Shown: positions 50,726 through 61,337, counted from the stretch's first letter. The stretch is DNA of 64,000 bases from Actinomadura craniellae (GCF_003289645.1 NZ_QLYX01000016.1:1-64000); one strand, 5' to 3'. Numbers and translations: made by a program. The notes: a model not told the origin generated them from the sequence alone.

Positions 50726-52262
50726 TCGCCTCGGTGAACTCGGCGAGTTCCGGGATCTCACCGTGCCGGTCGCGCACCGCGACGCCGAGCAGGCGGGCCC
50801 GGTGCAGCAGGATGTCGGACCGGTGCTCGACCGGCAGCTCGATGATCGCCTCCCGGGCGGCGGACAGCGCGGCGTCCGGGTCCCCGGCGTGCAGCCGGCA
50901 GGCGGCCCGGCCGAGCCGGACCAGGGTGCGGTCGACCCGGTCGGTCGCGGCGTACAGCGTGAGCGCCCGGCTCAGCGCCTCCTCTCCCCGCCGGTGGTCG
51001 CCCAGCGCGGTGAACGTGTCGCCCTCGTAGAACGCCAGTTGCCGCTCGGTGAACCCGAAGGCCAGGTCGGTGGTGCACGGCTGGGGGAGCCGGTCGAAGA
51101 CGGCGCGGGCGCGGACCAGGGCCCGGCGGGCGGCGGGCACCGTGTCGGAACGTCCCTGCAGCGCGAGCATGCCGAGCGCGCGGGCCTCCACCGCCGGGGC
51201 CATGGCGGCGGCGACGCCGGGGGCGCGGCCGGCCAGGTCCTGGGCCTTGCGGGCCAGGATCAGCGCCTCCGGGGGGTCGCCGTAGTACAGGGGGACCAGC
51301 GACTCGCGGACGGTCACCCAGGCGCGCAGGGCGCGGTCGCCGGTCTCGTCGGCCGCCGTGCGGGCGGTCCGGAAGAACGAGCGGGCCAGCCGGTGGTCGC
51401 CCAGGTTGGTCATGATGAACCCGGCGAGGCCGGCGAGCTGCGCGGCGATCCGGCACAGCCGCTCCTGGTTCTCCAGCGGCTGGCGCCGCTCGCACATCCG
51501 GCGGACCTCGGCGAGGTCCAGCAGCACGTCGCACAGCAGCCGCACCGGCGGCGTGGCCTGGTACCGGCGGCCCTGGTCGAGGGCCGTCTCCGCCCACTGG
51601 TCGAGCATGGTCGCCGTCACGGTCGAGCTCACCAGGGCGTCGTCCATCCGGCGGCGGACGCCGTCGACCGCGCCGAGGAACCGGCCGTCGGGTACGACGC
51701 CCGCGCCGGCCAGGAGGCGCAGCAGGACGCCGCGCAGGACGGTCTCCTCCTCGTCGGCGTCCGCCGTGGCGGGGGGCTCGGCGCCGGTCGCGCGCCACGG
51801 ACGGTCGTCCGGGACCGCGGCGACCACCGACCCGACCAGCGTGCCGGGCTCGCCCGCGGGCCGGCGCGGCACGACGCCGGTACCGGTGCCGTGATCGCTG
51901 CCGCAGAGGCAGGGGCCGGGGTAGCCCAGGTCGTCCGGTTCGGTCCGGTAGACGCGGCACAGGTAGTGCAGGTACTCCGAGCCGGGACGCTTGTGGCCGC
52001 TCTCGTAGGCCGACAGCAGCGTCTCGCCGAGTTTGGGCGGGGGCTTGCCCTCCGCCTCGTACAGGGCGCGGACCTGGGCGACCACGTCGGAGAGCGCGAT
52101 GCCGCGGGCGAGGCGGTGGGCCCTGACCCGGCTCGTGCCGAAGAGGGGGGCGCACTGGTCGTGGATCTCCGTGGCGATCGCCACGGGCGACCGGCCGCGG
52201 GCCAGACCGCGGGCGCGCACCCGGCGCGCCAGATCGGTCTCCTTTCGGGCGGGTTCCGGCAT
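50673..52262 (-). CDS. XRE-family regulator with TPR-like domain
   Basis: A 529-residue regulator. The N-terminal HTH is extended (VRAHRLARGIALSDVVAQVRALYEAEG, KLGETLLSAYESGHKRPGSEYLHYLCRVY, about 48-110), followed by a Cys-rich PGPCLCGSD segment and about 300 residues of helical repeats (TPR-like: AQLAGLAGFIMTNLGDHRLARSFFRTARTAADETGDR, RAALRRL and similar). Such proteins regulate development or signalling in actinomycetes. Its 3' end overlaps the convergent methyltransferase by 53 bases. ATG 52262 follows GGAGG. Confidence 0.82.
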   Translation of the reverse strand: MPEPARKETDLARRVRARGLARGRSPVAIATEIHDQCAPLFGTSRVRAHRLARGIALSDVVAQVRALYEAEGKPPPKLGETLLSAYESGHKRPGSEYLHYLCRVYRTEPDDLGYPGPCLCGSDHGTGTGVVPRRPAGEPGTLVGSVVAAVPDDRPWRATGAEPPATADADEEETVLRGVLLRLLAGAGVVPDGRFLGAVDGVRRRMDDALVSSTVTATMLDQWAETALDQGRRYQATPPVRLLCDVLLDLAEVRRMCERRQPLENQERLCRIAAQLAGLAGFIMTNLGDHRLARSFFRTARTAADETGDRALRAWVTVRESLVPLYYGDPPEALILARKAQDLAGRAPGVAAAMAPAVEARALGMLALQGRSDTVPAARRALVRARAVFDRLPQPCTTDLAFGFTERQLAFYEGDTFTALGDHRRGEEALSRALTLYAATDRVDRTLVRLGRAACRLHAGDPDAALSAAREAIIELPVEHRSDILLHRARLLGVAVRDRHGEIPELAEFTEAISPAGRRRTASGDSGAA

Positions 52263-52572
52263 TCCCCGGCCTCCTCAGACACCTCGCCGCCAGGCGTGCG
52301 GCGAGGGACGCGGAACACGGCCTCATCACCGGACGCGCACGCACAGTAATCCCGCCGGACGGGCAATGTAGTGCTTTTCCCGGAACTCGAACACCCTGCC
52401 GCCTCTCCGCAGGAGGATTCACCTCCCCAGGGCACGGATTTTCCTCCACGAGCCCCACGATCCTCATTGGTATGCACGCAAGCACCTTGACCGGCTTGCT
52501 GAGAATTGCAATCCTCACTCAACGGAACCGTTCGTATCCGCAAGGTCCCGATCGTTCAGGGAAGGGGCGCAG
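52263..52572. other. divergent intergenic region
   Basis: About 310 bases between the leftward XRE-TPR gene and the rightward small conserved gene. It should carry both promoters. Short frames here have no support and no marked palindrome was found. Confidence 0.5.
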
Positions 52573-52857
52573 GTGGTCAGCGACAGCCGTGTCAGCTACC
52601 TCGAAGTGCTGGAGCACGAGCTCGGCTCGCTCGGACTGGTCGCCCGGGTGGTGCGGACCCGGTCGGGCCCGGCCTTCCTGCGCGTGGTCAATCCCGCGGC
52701 GGCGGGGCTCGCCGAAGACGTCGGGTGCGCGCCCGCCCCCGACACCCCCGACCACTACTACTGGTGGTCCTGGGGCGAGCGCATGCACCGGGTCGACGAC
52801 CCCTGTGGCGCCGCCTCCAAGCTGGCCAGGGTGCTGGAGGCCCGGCCCGCCGACTGA
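52573..52857 (+). CDS. small conserved actinomycete protein, regulator-associated
   Basis: A 94-residue protein: VSYLEVLEHELGSLGLVARVVRT, FLRVVNPAAAGLAEDVGC, and HYYWWSWGERMHRVDDPCGAASKLARVLEA. I recall this as an unnamed small protein often found beside XRE/TPR or ATPase genes in Actinomadura relatives, comparable in placement to DUF397. GTG 52573 is divergent from the regulator at 52262. A partner role is inferred. Confidence 0.65.
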   Translation: MVSDSRVSYLEVLEHELGSLGLVARVVRTRSGPAFLRVVNPAAAGLAEDVGCAPAPDTPDHYYWWSWGERMHRVDDPCGAASKLARVLEARPAD

Positions 52858-52949
52858 GCCGGCAGTCCGCTTCGGTCATCTCCGTCCCTTACGATCGGCA
52901 CTGCACGGCGCCAGGACGCCGGACGACCGACCTCGGGAGGGTTCCGCTC

Positions 52950-53957
52950 GTGTTGCCCGGCGACGCGCCGACCGCACTCGCCCCGCTCTTCCAGAACGGC
53001 GGCAGGCCCGAGGACTTCTGCGGTCCGAACCCCATGATCCCGTGCCGGCTGGTCTGGAACGTCACGCACAACGGCGACGTCACCCGGTTCGTCCACGCCT
53101 GGAACATCGACCTGTGGGCCAACCGGCTGGTGGCGATCGTCATCACCTTCGTGATCGCGCTGATCATCCGGCGCATCACGCACAACGCGATCACCAAGAT
53201 CACGCTCCGGATGGCCGAGGGCACCATGTCGGAACGGGTGCGCGAGCGCTCCCGCACCGTCTTCGACGGCAGCCCGGCGCTGCTCAGCGAGCGGCGGGCG
53301 CAACGGGCGAAGACGCTCGGCTCGGTGCTGCGCAGCATCGCCTCCATCGTGATCATGGGTACCGCCCTGTTCAGCGTCCTCGGCGAGATCGGGCTGAACC
53401 TGGCGCCCGTCCTGGCCAGCGCCAGCGTGATCGGCGTCGCGGTGGGCTTCGGCGCGCAGAACATCGTCAAGGACTTCCTGGCCGGCCTGTTCATGCTGCT
53501 GGAGGACCAGTACGGGGTGGGCGACATCATCGACGTCGGCCCGGCCAAGGGCACCGTCGAAGCGGTCACCCTGCGGGTCACCCGGCTGCGCGACGTCAAC
53601 GGCGTCGTCTGGTACATGCGCAACGGCGAGATCCTGCGGGTGGGCAACGAGTCGCAGAACTGGGGCCGGGCCGTGCTCGACATCCCGGTGGACTACGGCG
53701 AGGACACCGCCAAGGTCAAGCAGTCCCTCAAGACCACCGCCGACCTGCTCGCCGCCGACCCCGACTGGGACGAGATCATCCTGGAGGAGCCGTCCGTCTG
53801 GGGCGTCCAGGGGCTGAGCGGCGACGCCGTGATCGTCCGGGTGGTCGTCAAGACCGCGCCGGGCCGGCAGGCCGACGTGGCGCGCGAACTGCGCGAACGG
53901 GTCAAGATCGCATTCGACGAGGCGGGGGTCACGGTGGCGACTCCCCCGGCGGGCTGA
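52950..53957 (+). CDS. mechanosensitive ion channel, MscS family
   Basis: A 335-residue MscS-type channel protecting against osmotic downshock. Helices: LVAIVITFVIALIIRRIT (about 58-76), SVLRSIASIVIMGTALFSVLGEI, and the pore helix VLASASVIGVAVGFGAQNIVKDFLAGLFMLLED. The beta domain follows with YGVGDIIDVGPAKGTVEAVTLRVTRLRDVNGVVWYMRNGEI. GTG 52950 has GGAGGG eight bases upstream. It lacks a signal sequence but has an N-terminal soluble segment with two Cys. Confidence 0.92.
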   Translation: MLPGDAPTALAPLFQNGGRPEDFCGPNPMIPCRLVWNVTHNGDVTRFVHAWNIDLWANRLVAIVITFVIALIIRRITHNAITKITLRMAEGTMSERVRERSRTVFDGSPALLSERRAQRAKTLGSVLRSIASIVIMGTALFSVLGEIGLNLAPVLASASVIGVAVGFGAQNIVKDFLAGLFMLLEDQYGVGDIIDVGPAKGTVEAVTLRVTRLRDVNGVVWYMRNGEILRVGNESQNWGRAVLDIPVDYGEDTAKVKQSLKTTADLLAADPDWDEIILEEPSVWGVQGLSGDAVIVRVVVKTAPGRQADVARELRERVKIAFDEAGVTVATPPAG

Positions 53958-53993
53958 CCGGACGTCCCCGCCTCGCATAGGGTGAAAGGCGCC

Positions 53994-54377
53994 ATGGCTC
54001 AAGAAGTGACGTTCTACGAGGCGGTCGGCGGCGACGAGGTCTTCCGGCGGCTGGTCCACCGTTTCTACCAGGGGGTCGCCGAAGACCCCCTGCTCCGCCC
54101 GCTGTACCCCGAGGAGGACCTCGGCCCGGCCGAGGACCGGCTCCGCATGTTCCTGATCCAGTACTGGGGCGGCCCGGGTACCTACAGTGCGCAGCGGGGG
54201 CATCCGAGGCTGCGGATGCGCCACGTCCCGTTCAAGATCGGCATTGCCGAGCGGGACGCCTGGCTGCGGCACATGCGCACGGCGGTGGACGAGCTGGAAC
54301 TGCCCGCCGAACTGGAGACGGCCCTGTGGCGGTACCTGACGATGGCCGCCCACAGCCTGATCAACTCCCCCGACTGA
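53994..54377 (+). CDS. glbO: group II truncated haemoglobin
   Basis: A 127-residue 2-on-2 haemoglobin of the GlbO type, binding O2 and perhaps peroxide or NO. Marks: [55 protein letters not shown], with the distal CD1/E7 region, and [25 protein letters not shown] carrying the proximal histidine in RMRHVPF. The order glbO then GH13 enzyme matches M. tuberculosis Rv2470-Rv2471. TAGGGT lies ten bases upstream of ATG 53994. Confidence 0.95.
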   Translation: MAQEVTFYEAVGGDEVFRRLVHRFYQGVAEDPLLRPLYPEEDLGPAEDRLRMFLIQYWGGPGTYSAQRGHPRLRMRHVPFKIGIAERDAWLRHMRTAVDELELPAELETALWRYLTMAAHSLINSPD

Positions 54378-54422
54378 GCCCTGGGGTGAATGGCCCGGCC
54401 GCGCTGGGGCAAACCGCCGGAC

Positions 54423-55967
54423 ATGGCCCAAGAAACTCCATGGTGGCGGCACGCCGTCGTCTACGAGGTCTACCCGCGCAGCTACGCCGACTCCAACGGT
54501 GACGGGGAGGGCGACCTGGCGGGGCTCCGCGCCCGGCTGCCGCACCTGCTCGCGCTGGGGGTCGACGCCCTCTGGCTGACCCCCTTCTACCCGTCCCCGC
54601 TCGCCGACGGCGGTTACGACGTCGCGGACTACCGCGACGTCGATCCCCGGTTCGGCTCGCTCGCCGACTTCGACGCGCTGGTCCGCGACGCCCACGACGC
54701 CGGGCTACGGGTGATCGTGGACATCGTCCCGAACCACACCTCCGACCAGCACCCCTGGTTCCTGGAGGCGCTGGCCGCCCCGCCCGGCTCGGCGGCCCGC
54801 GACCGCTACCTGTTCCGGCCCGGCCGGCCCGGCGGCGGCCCGCCCAACGACTGGCCGTCCACGTTCGGCGGGCCGGCCTGGCAGCAGGTCCCCGACGGCG
54901 AGTGGTACCTGCACCTGTACGCGCCGGAACAGCCCGACCTGAACTGGCGGAACCCGCAGGTGCGCCGGGAGTTCGAGCGGATCCTGCGGTTCTGGCTGGA
55001 CCGTGGGGTGGACGGCTTCCGCATCGACGTGGCGGGCGGGCTGTTCAAGGACCCGGCCCTGACCGACCTGGGGCCGAACCCGCCGGGGGACGTCATGTAC
55101 GACCACCCCGAGGTGCACGAGCTGTACCGGGACTGGCGGCGCGTCCTGGACTCCTACGGCGGCGACCGGATGGCGATCGGGGAGGTCTGGGCCGACGAGC
55201 CGGACGCCCTGGCGCGGTTCCTGCACCCCGACGAGCTGCACCAGGTGTTCCAGTTCGACCTCCAGCTCGCCCCGTGGTCGGCGGCGGCGTTCCGGCAGGT
55301 CGTCACCGACTGCCTGCAGGCCACCGCGCCCTACGGCGCCGCCCCCACCTGGGTGCTGTCCAGCCACGACGCGGTGCGCCACCGGACCCGCTACGACGAC
55401 CCGCCCGGCACCGGCCTGGCCCGCGCCCGTGCCGCGCTGCTGATGGTCCTGGCGCTGCCCGGCTCGGCGTACCTCTACCAGGGCGAGGAGCTCGGGCTGC
55501 CGGAGGTGCTCGACCTGCCGGACGAGGCCCGGCAGGACCCCGTCTGGCTGCACGGCGGAGGCGAGCGGCCCGGCCGCGACGGCTGCCGGGTGCCGCTGCC
55601 CTGGTCGGGGTCGGCCCCGCCGTACGGCTTCTCCCCCGAGGACGCCCGGCCCTGGCTGCCGATGCCGCCCGGCTGGGCGGAGCTGACCGTGGCGGCACAG
55701 CGCGCCGACCCCGGCTCCACCCTGTCGTACTACCGGCAGGCGCTGCGGCTGCGCCGCGAGCTGCTGCCGGAGCTGCCGGAGACGATGGACTGGCTGGAGG
55801 CTCCGGACACCGTGCTGGCCTTCGGCCGCGGCCCGCTGGTGTGCGTGGTCAACTGCGGCACCGAACCCGTCCCGCTGCCCCTGGGCGAACCGCTGCTCAC
55901 CAGCGGCCCCCTGACCGGCGGCCTCGTCCCCCCGGACACCGCCGCCTGGCTCCGGCTCCCCGTCTAG
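54423..55967 (+). CDS. aglA: GH13 alpha-glucosidase
   Basis: A 514-residue GH13 enzyme cleaving alpha-glucosidic bonds. It opens PWWRHAVVYEVYPRSYADSNGDGEGDLAGL; the (beta/alpha)8 motifs are DIVPNHTSDQHPWF, GFRIDVAGGLF (nucleophile near 201), AIGEVWADEP (acid/base near 253) and LSSHDAVRHRTRY (near 315; here SSHD rather than the usual NHD). The symbol follows Rv2471, its syntenic counterpart. ATG 54423 is preferred by alignment with family N-termini; an upstream ATG at 54390 would add 11 residues. It starts 45 bases after glbO. Confidence 0.88.
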   Translation: MAQETPWWRHAVVYEVYPRSYADSNGDGEGDLAGLRARLPHLLALGVDALWLTPFYPSPLADGGYDVADYRDVDPRFGSLADFDALVRDAHDAGLRVIVDIVPNHTSDQHPWFLEALAAPPGSAARDRYLFRPGRPGGGPPNDWPSTFGGPAWQQVPDGEWYLHLYAPEQPDLNWRNPQVRREFERILRFWLDRGVDGFRIDVAGGLFKDPALTDLGPNPPGDVMYDHPEVHELYRDWRRVLDSYGGDRMAIGEVWADEPDALARFLHPDELHQVFQFDLQLAPWSAAAFRQVVTDCLQATAPYGAAPTWVLSSHDAVRHRTRYDDPPGTGLARARAALLMVLALPGSAYLYQGEELGLPEVLDLPDEARQDPVWLHGGGERPGRDGCRVPLPWSGSAPPYGFSPEDARPWLPMPPGWAELTVAAQRADPGSTLSYYRQALRLRRELLPELPETMDWLEAPDTVLAFGRGPLVCVVNCGTEPVPLPLGEPLLTSGPLTGGLVPPDTAAWLRLPV

Positions 55968-55974
55968 AGAGCGG

Positions 55975-56167
55975 AGCGGCCCGCGCGGGACGAGCGGTCC
56001 GCGCAGCGGCCGAACGAGACGAAGACGGCAACGAACACCGCCTGAGCCGAGGGAGGAACCGCAGCGGCCTGCGCGGGACGAGCGGTCCGCGCAGCGACCG
56101 AGCGAGGCGAGTGCGACAACGACACCCCCTGAGCCGAGGCAGGGACCGCAGCGGCCCGCGCGGGCCG
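55975..56167. repeat. 88-bp tandem repeat, about 2.2 copies
   Basis: AGCGGCC(C/T)GCGCGGGACGAG recurs at 55975, 56063 and (partly) 56150. Each unit ends with CCTGAGCCGAGG and a purine run. It occupies the whole space between the GH13 gene and the convergent MFS gene. Units differ at several places, mainly in the middle part. Confidence 0.75.
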
Positions 56168-56168
56168 G

Positions 56169-57332
56169 TCAAGGGGCGTGTTCGGCGTGCATGGGGATGA
56201 GGGCGACGGCGAGGAGGGGGAAGGCGACCGCGACGGCGAAGGCGGTGGCGTAGTCGGTGGCGCCGATCAGCCCGCCCAGCAGTGGCGGGGTGGCGGTGGA
56301 CAGGACGTTCTGGAAGGTGTTCTGGATGCCGAGGGCGCGGCCCGCCCAGGAGAGCCCGGCGTACTCGGCGACGGCGGTGGTGCCCAGGCCGTTCGGGCTG
56401 ACCGTGAGCACCCCGGCGACCAGCAGCGCGGCCACGGCCGCGGGCGAGCCGGTGGCGGCGCCCAGCGCCAGTGCCGCCATGATCGCACCGATCAGTACCG
56501 CCAGCGTCCGGTAGGGGCGCAGCCGGCTGCCGACCCGGTCGGACCACAGCCCGGCGCCGAGCCGGGCCAGCGCGCCGGCCACGGCCACCGCGGCCAGCAG
56601 CCGCCCGGCGGGGGCGGGGTCCCAGTCGCGGGCGTCCACCAGGTAGACCAGTGCGAACGTGGCGACCGCGAACTGGGGGACGACGAGGAACGCGGCGGAG
56701 GTGTGCAGCCGCCAGAGCACGGGGGTCCGGTAGGGGGAGCTCGTGCGCTCGCCGGCCCGGGCGGGGCCGGGCGGCGGGTCGTGGACGAAGAGCCCGGCCA
56801 GCAGTCCCATCACCGCGCAGCAGCCGGCCAGGGCCAGCAGTGCGCGACCGGTTCCGCCGGCTCCCAGCGGGGGCAGCGCGGCCGCCCCCACCGCGACGCC
56901 CAGCGGCTGGGCGCTCTGCCTGATCGCCATGGCCAGGCCGCGTTCCGTGGGGGCGAACCAGCCGAGGATCAGCCGGCCGCTGGCGGCGTGCACGGACGCC
57001 CCGGCGGCCCCGGCCAGCACCAGGCAGGCGCCCTTGGGCAGCGTCCCGTCCACGGCGGCCGCGGCGGCCAGGAACAGGGCGGCGAGGCCGAGCCCCAGGC
57101 CGAGGACGAACCGCTCCCCCCGGCGGTCGGCGAGCACTCCCCAGCCGATGAGGGTGAACAGCAGGCCCGCCATCGGGCAGGTGACCAGCAGGCTGGCCTC
57201 GCCCAGGGAGAGTCCCTCCGCGCGCAGTGCGGGGATGAGGTAGGGCATGCCGAACTGGAAGGCGCAACCGCTGATCATCGCGCCCAGCCCGAGGCCGAGC
57301 ATGGTCCAGCGCCGTGCGGGGGGGTCGCTCAC
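56169..57332 (-). CDS. MFS transporter
   Basis: A 387-residue major facilitator with 12 predicted helices. It opens WTMLGLGLGAMISGCAFQFGMPYLIPAL and has the motif A loop GWGVLADRRGERFVLG after helix 2, a PRSAQPLGVAVGAA-like region after SGRLILGWFAPTERGLAMAIRQS, and a second motif-A-like RLGAGLWSDRVGSRLRP. The substrate is unknown. GTG 57332 has TAATAT six bases upstream and an inverted repeat just behind it, so regulated leaderless transcription is likely. Confidence 0.88.
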   Translation of the reverse strand: MSDPPARRWTMLGLGLGAMISGCAFQFGMPYLIPALRAEGLSLGEASLLVTCPMAGLLFTLIGWGVLADRRGERFVLGLGLGLAALFLAAAAAVDGTLPKGACLVLAGAAGASVHAASGRLILGWFAPTERGLAMAIRQSAQPLGVAVGAAALPPLGAGGTGRALLALAGCCAVMGLLAGLFVHDPPPGPARAGERTSSPYRTPVLWRLHTSAAFLVVPQFAVATFALVYLVDARDWDPAPAGRLLAAVAVAGALARLGAGLWSDRVGSRLRPYRTLAVLIGAIMAALALGAATGSPAAVAALLVAGVLTVSPNGLGTTAVAEYAGLSWAGRALGIQNTFQNVLSTATPPLLGGLIGATDYATAFAVAVAFPLLAVALIPMHAEHAP

Positions 57333-57338
57333 ATGGTG

Positions 57339-57344
57339 ATATTA
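57339..57344 (-). promoter_or_regulatory. -10 box of a leaderless promoter (MFS gene)
   Basis: TAATAT on the minus strand, six bases before the GTG at 57332. Confidence 0.65.
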
Positions 57345-57366
57345 CATGTCCGAAATATGAGACATG
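57345..57366. promoter_or_regulatory. inverted repeat operator of the MFS gene
   Basis: CATGTC-N10-GACATG is perfect and abuts the -10 box, so a repressor bound here would block RNA polymerase. It lies directly behind the stop codon of the thioesterase gene. The spacing resembles PadR-type ATGT-n-ACAT operators, but the regulator is not in the window next to it. Confidence 0.5.
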
Positions 57367-57804
57367 CTAGCCCTGGGGTGCGAGGTACCGTCCGATGAAC
57401 TCGCGCTCCTCCGGGGTGAAGCGGCGCAGCCGGTTACCCTCAACGTCGAAGGCAGCCAGTGTGGAGATCGCCGTGGCGTAGACGTTCTCGTTGTCGCGCA
57501 CCTCGTAGGCCAGCTTGAACGAGGCGGCCCGCGCCTCGGTCACCCAGGTCTCCACCCGGATGGGGTGCACGCTGGGCAGCAGCGGCAGCTTGTAGTCGAT
57601 CTCGTGCCGGAAGACGACCATGCCGCGCACCGGTTGCTCGCCCTTGCGCACCGGATCACCGTGGAACATCTCCAGCCGGGCGTCCTCCAGGTAGCCCAGG
57701 AACTTGACGTTGTTGACATGCCCCTGCGAGTCGATGTCGCCGAACCTGATGTGGAACTCGTAGACGTGCCGGAAGTCTGCGGGGGGCACCGCGGAATCAG
57801 TCAT
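57367..57804 (-). CDS. acyl-CoA thioesterase, hotdog fold
   Basis: A 145-residue 4-hydroxybenzoyl-CoA thioesterase/YbgC-type enzyme. The active-site segment is IRFGDIDSQGHVNNVKFLGYLEDARLEMF with the catalytic aspartate in GDIDSQGHVNN; PVRGMVVFRHEIDYKLPLLP and FDVEGNRLRRF follow. It hydrolyses acyl-CoA in the cytoplasm; chain preference is unknown. ATG 57804 has GAGG upstream. Position fits Rv2475c in the conserved block. Confidence 0.9.
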   Translation of the reverse strand: MTDSAVPPADFRHVYEFHIRFGDIDSQGHVNNVKFLGYLEDARLEMFHGDPVRKGEQPVRGMVVFRHEIDYKLPLLPSVHPIRVETWVTEARAASFKLAYEVRDNENVYATAISTLAAFDVEGNRLRRFTPEEREFIGRYLAPQG

Positions 57805-58001
57805 GTCCTCGCCAAAGGGGTGTCGACTGCGCGTCTGGACAGCCCGATCGTACTCACCGGCCGGTTCGCCCCGCCGGGCTGGGCCCGGCGGGGCGGCGAC
57901 CGCTGCCCCTCATCTGCCCTCGTCGCGTTCGGTCGCCACGCGGACCGCTCGCCCCGCCCAGGCCGCTCCGCTCCCGCACTCGACCCGGGCGGGCCACGGG
58001 G

Positions 58002-59666
<1,665 letters not shown>

Positions 59667-59673
59667 GCCGTCA

Positions 59674-59679
59674 AGCCTA
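59674..59679 (-). promoter_or_regulatory. -10 box of a leaderless promoter (ettA)
   Basis: TAGGCT on the minus strand, seven bases before the ATG at 59666. Confidence 0.6.
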
Positions 59680-59722
59680 TGGGGTCGTGGGCCCTTCCAT
59701 GGCCACTCGTCCGGGATCTGAG

Positions 59723-61045
59723 TCAGCCGCCGAGGGTGCGGGGACGGGTTCCCGCCGGTAGGCAGACGCGGTCGCGACCGGACTCCTTGGCCCGGTACAG
59801 CGCGAGGTCGGCAGCCGTCAGCAACTCGATGAGGTCGTTGCCGTGGACGCCCAGCAGCGACAGCCCGATGGAGATGGTCACCGAGACCGGCCCCTCCTCC
59901 GCCGGGATGGACAGCCGCCGCACCCGGATGCGCAGCCGCTCGGCCACCCGGCATGCCTCGACGGTGTCGGCGCCCGGCAGCAGCACCACGAACTCCTCGC
60001 CGCCGAACCGGCCAACGACGTCGTAGTCGCGCACCTGCCCGCGCAGGGTGTTGGCCACCGCGATGAGCACCTGGTCGCCGAGCAGATGGCCGTAGGTGTC
60101 GTTGACCCGCTTGAAGTGATCGAGGTCGATCAGCAGCAGCGCCAGGGGCTCGCCCGAGCGGTGCGACCGGGACAGTTCGGTATCGGCCTCGCGCTGCCAG
60201 GCCGCGGCGTTGAGCAGGCCGGTCTTGGCGTCGGTGCGGGCGGCCGCCTGCAACTGCTGGTGCATCAGGCTGCGCTGGAGCAGGACGACCGGCGGCAGGG
60301 TCAGCAGCAGCAGGGCCGGCGAGAGCGCACAGGTGATCGCCACCAGGATGCCCAGGCAGAGTTCGACCACGTCGAGCAGCAGGCTCTCGCGGTTCCACAG
60401 CGCCTCGCGCCAGCCGCTCTCGGGGTTGGCCGCGCGCACGGCGACGGCCACCACCGCAGTGTTGATCACGGTGAACAGCACGGCGCAGCCGATCGCGGCG
60501 GGGATGCCGGGAAACGACCCGACCAGCCAGTCCGGGGCGTCGCTCAGCGGCGCGGGCACCACCCGGTGGAAGGCGTACGACGCGCAGGCGCCCGCGAGCC
60601 CCAGCGCGCCCGCCACCAGGACCCGCCGGTGCAGCAGCGTGCGGCGGACCCGGAACTGCAGCAGCACCTGCAGCGGGACCGGCGCGAGCAGCGCGTACAC
60701 CGGGGGCAGTAGCAGGGCCATCGGCAGCCACCACGCCGACAGCAGGTCCCGGGCCACACCCGCGGGCATGCCGAGCCGGCGGGACGCCTCGATGCAGACC
60801 GCACCGCAGGCCAGCAGCGCCCCGAAGGTGGCCAGCTCGGCCAGGTCGAGCGGCGTGACCCACAGCCCGTGCACGATCAGGGCGAGATGCAGCCCCCCGA
60901 CGATGAGCACATAACACGCCAGCGGCAGCGGGTGCGCCGGCGTCGACGGGCGCAGACCGGACGCCACCCTCTTGCAGGAGGAGCGCCACCGCGGCCCGCG
61001 CGAGAGGTCCCCGCGGTCTTCGGCGGACGACTGCACAGCGGCCAT
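59723..61045 (-). CDS. GGDEF diguanylate cyclase, membrane-bound
   Basis: A 440-residue protein with about seven N-terminal membrane segments (for example CYVLIVGGLHLALIVHGLW and LCLGILVAITCALSPALLLLTLPPVVLL) and a GGDEF domain at about 270-430: DAKTGLLNAAAW, LLIDLDHFKRVNDTYGHLLGD, and the active site GRFGGEEF near 347. The inhibitory site RDYD lies five residues before GGEEF, so product inhibition by c-di-GMP is expected. In actinomycetes c-di-GMP controls development. ATG 61045 has GGGGGAAGG upstream. No EAL domain is present. Confidence 0.93.
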   Translation of the reverse strand: MAAVQSSAEDRGDLSRGPRWRSSCKRVASGLRPSTPAHPLPLACYVLIVGGLHLALIVHGLWVTPLDLAELATFGALLACGAVCIEASRRLGMPAGVARDLLSAWWLPMALLLPPVYALLAPVPLQVLLQFRVRRTLLHRRVLVAGALGLAGACASYAFHRVVPAPLSDAPDWLVGSFPGIPAAIGCAVLFTVINTAVVAVAVRAANPESGWREALWNRESLLLDVVELCLGILVAITCALSPALLLLTLPPVVLLQRSLMHQQLQAAARTDAKTGLLNAAAWQREADTELSRSHRSGEPLALLLIDLDHFKRVNDTYGHLLGDQVLIAVANTLRGQVRDYDVVGRFGGEEFVVLLPGADTVEACRVAERLRIRVRRLSIPAEEGPVSVTISIGLSLLGVHGNDLIELLTAADLALYRAKESGRDRVCLPAGTRPRTLGG

Positions 61046-61212
61046 CCTTCCCCCCTAACGCATCACGTTGTGTAACACGATAGTTGCAACATGTGCGGAG
61101 TGGGAGGAAAACCGGTACCTTCATAGGCGCAAAGGTGGGCGCACCCCGGAAACGGCCGCTCCGCGACCGTGCTCCGGTGGGTCCGCAGCACATCCCAGAG
61201 GGGGAAGACACC

Positions 61213-61236
61213 ATGCGCGGCATCTCCTGGATCTAG
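61213..61236 (+). CDS. seven-codon micro-ORF with strong ribosome binding site
   Basis: ATG CGC GGC ATC TCC TGG ATC TAG encodes MRGISWI. GAGGGGGA (61198-61205) lies seven bases before the ATG, as strong a Shine-Dalgarno site as any in the window. A terminator-like hairpin begins 20 bases after the stop. No plus-strand gene follows before the edge of the window other than a doubtful 60-residue frame, so this is not an ordinary leader peptide. Upstream, TTGCAAC (61083) and CATAGGC could be promoter parts. Confidence 0.4.
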   Translation: MRGISWI

Positions 61237-61256
61237 GCAGCCGCAGGACCCCGATT

Positions 61257-61298
61257 GCATCGGGGGGTGTCGCCCGTATGGACGTCACCCCCCGATGC
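61257..61298 (+). terminator. 13-bp hairpin terminator after the micro-ORF
   Basis: GCATCGGGGGGTG pairs perfectly with CACCCCCCGATGC (61286-61298) across a 16-base loop. It would end a short transcript of about 150-200 bases that contains the micro-ORF. Confidence 0.65.
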
Positions 61299-61337
61299 CA
61301 CCCGCCACCCTGCACACCTCTGACCTAGCGTGGCCAG

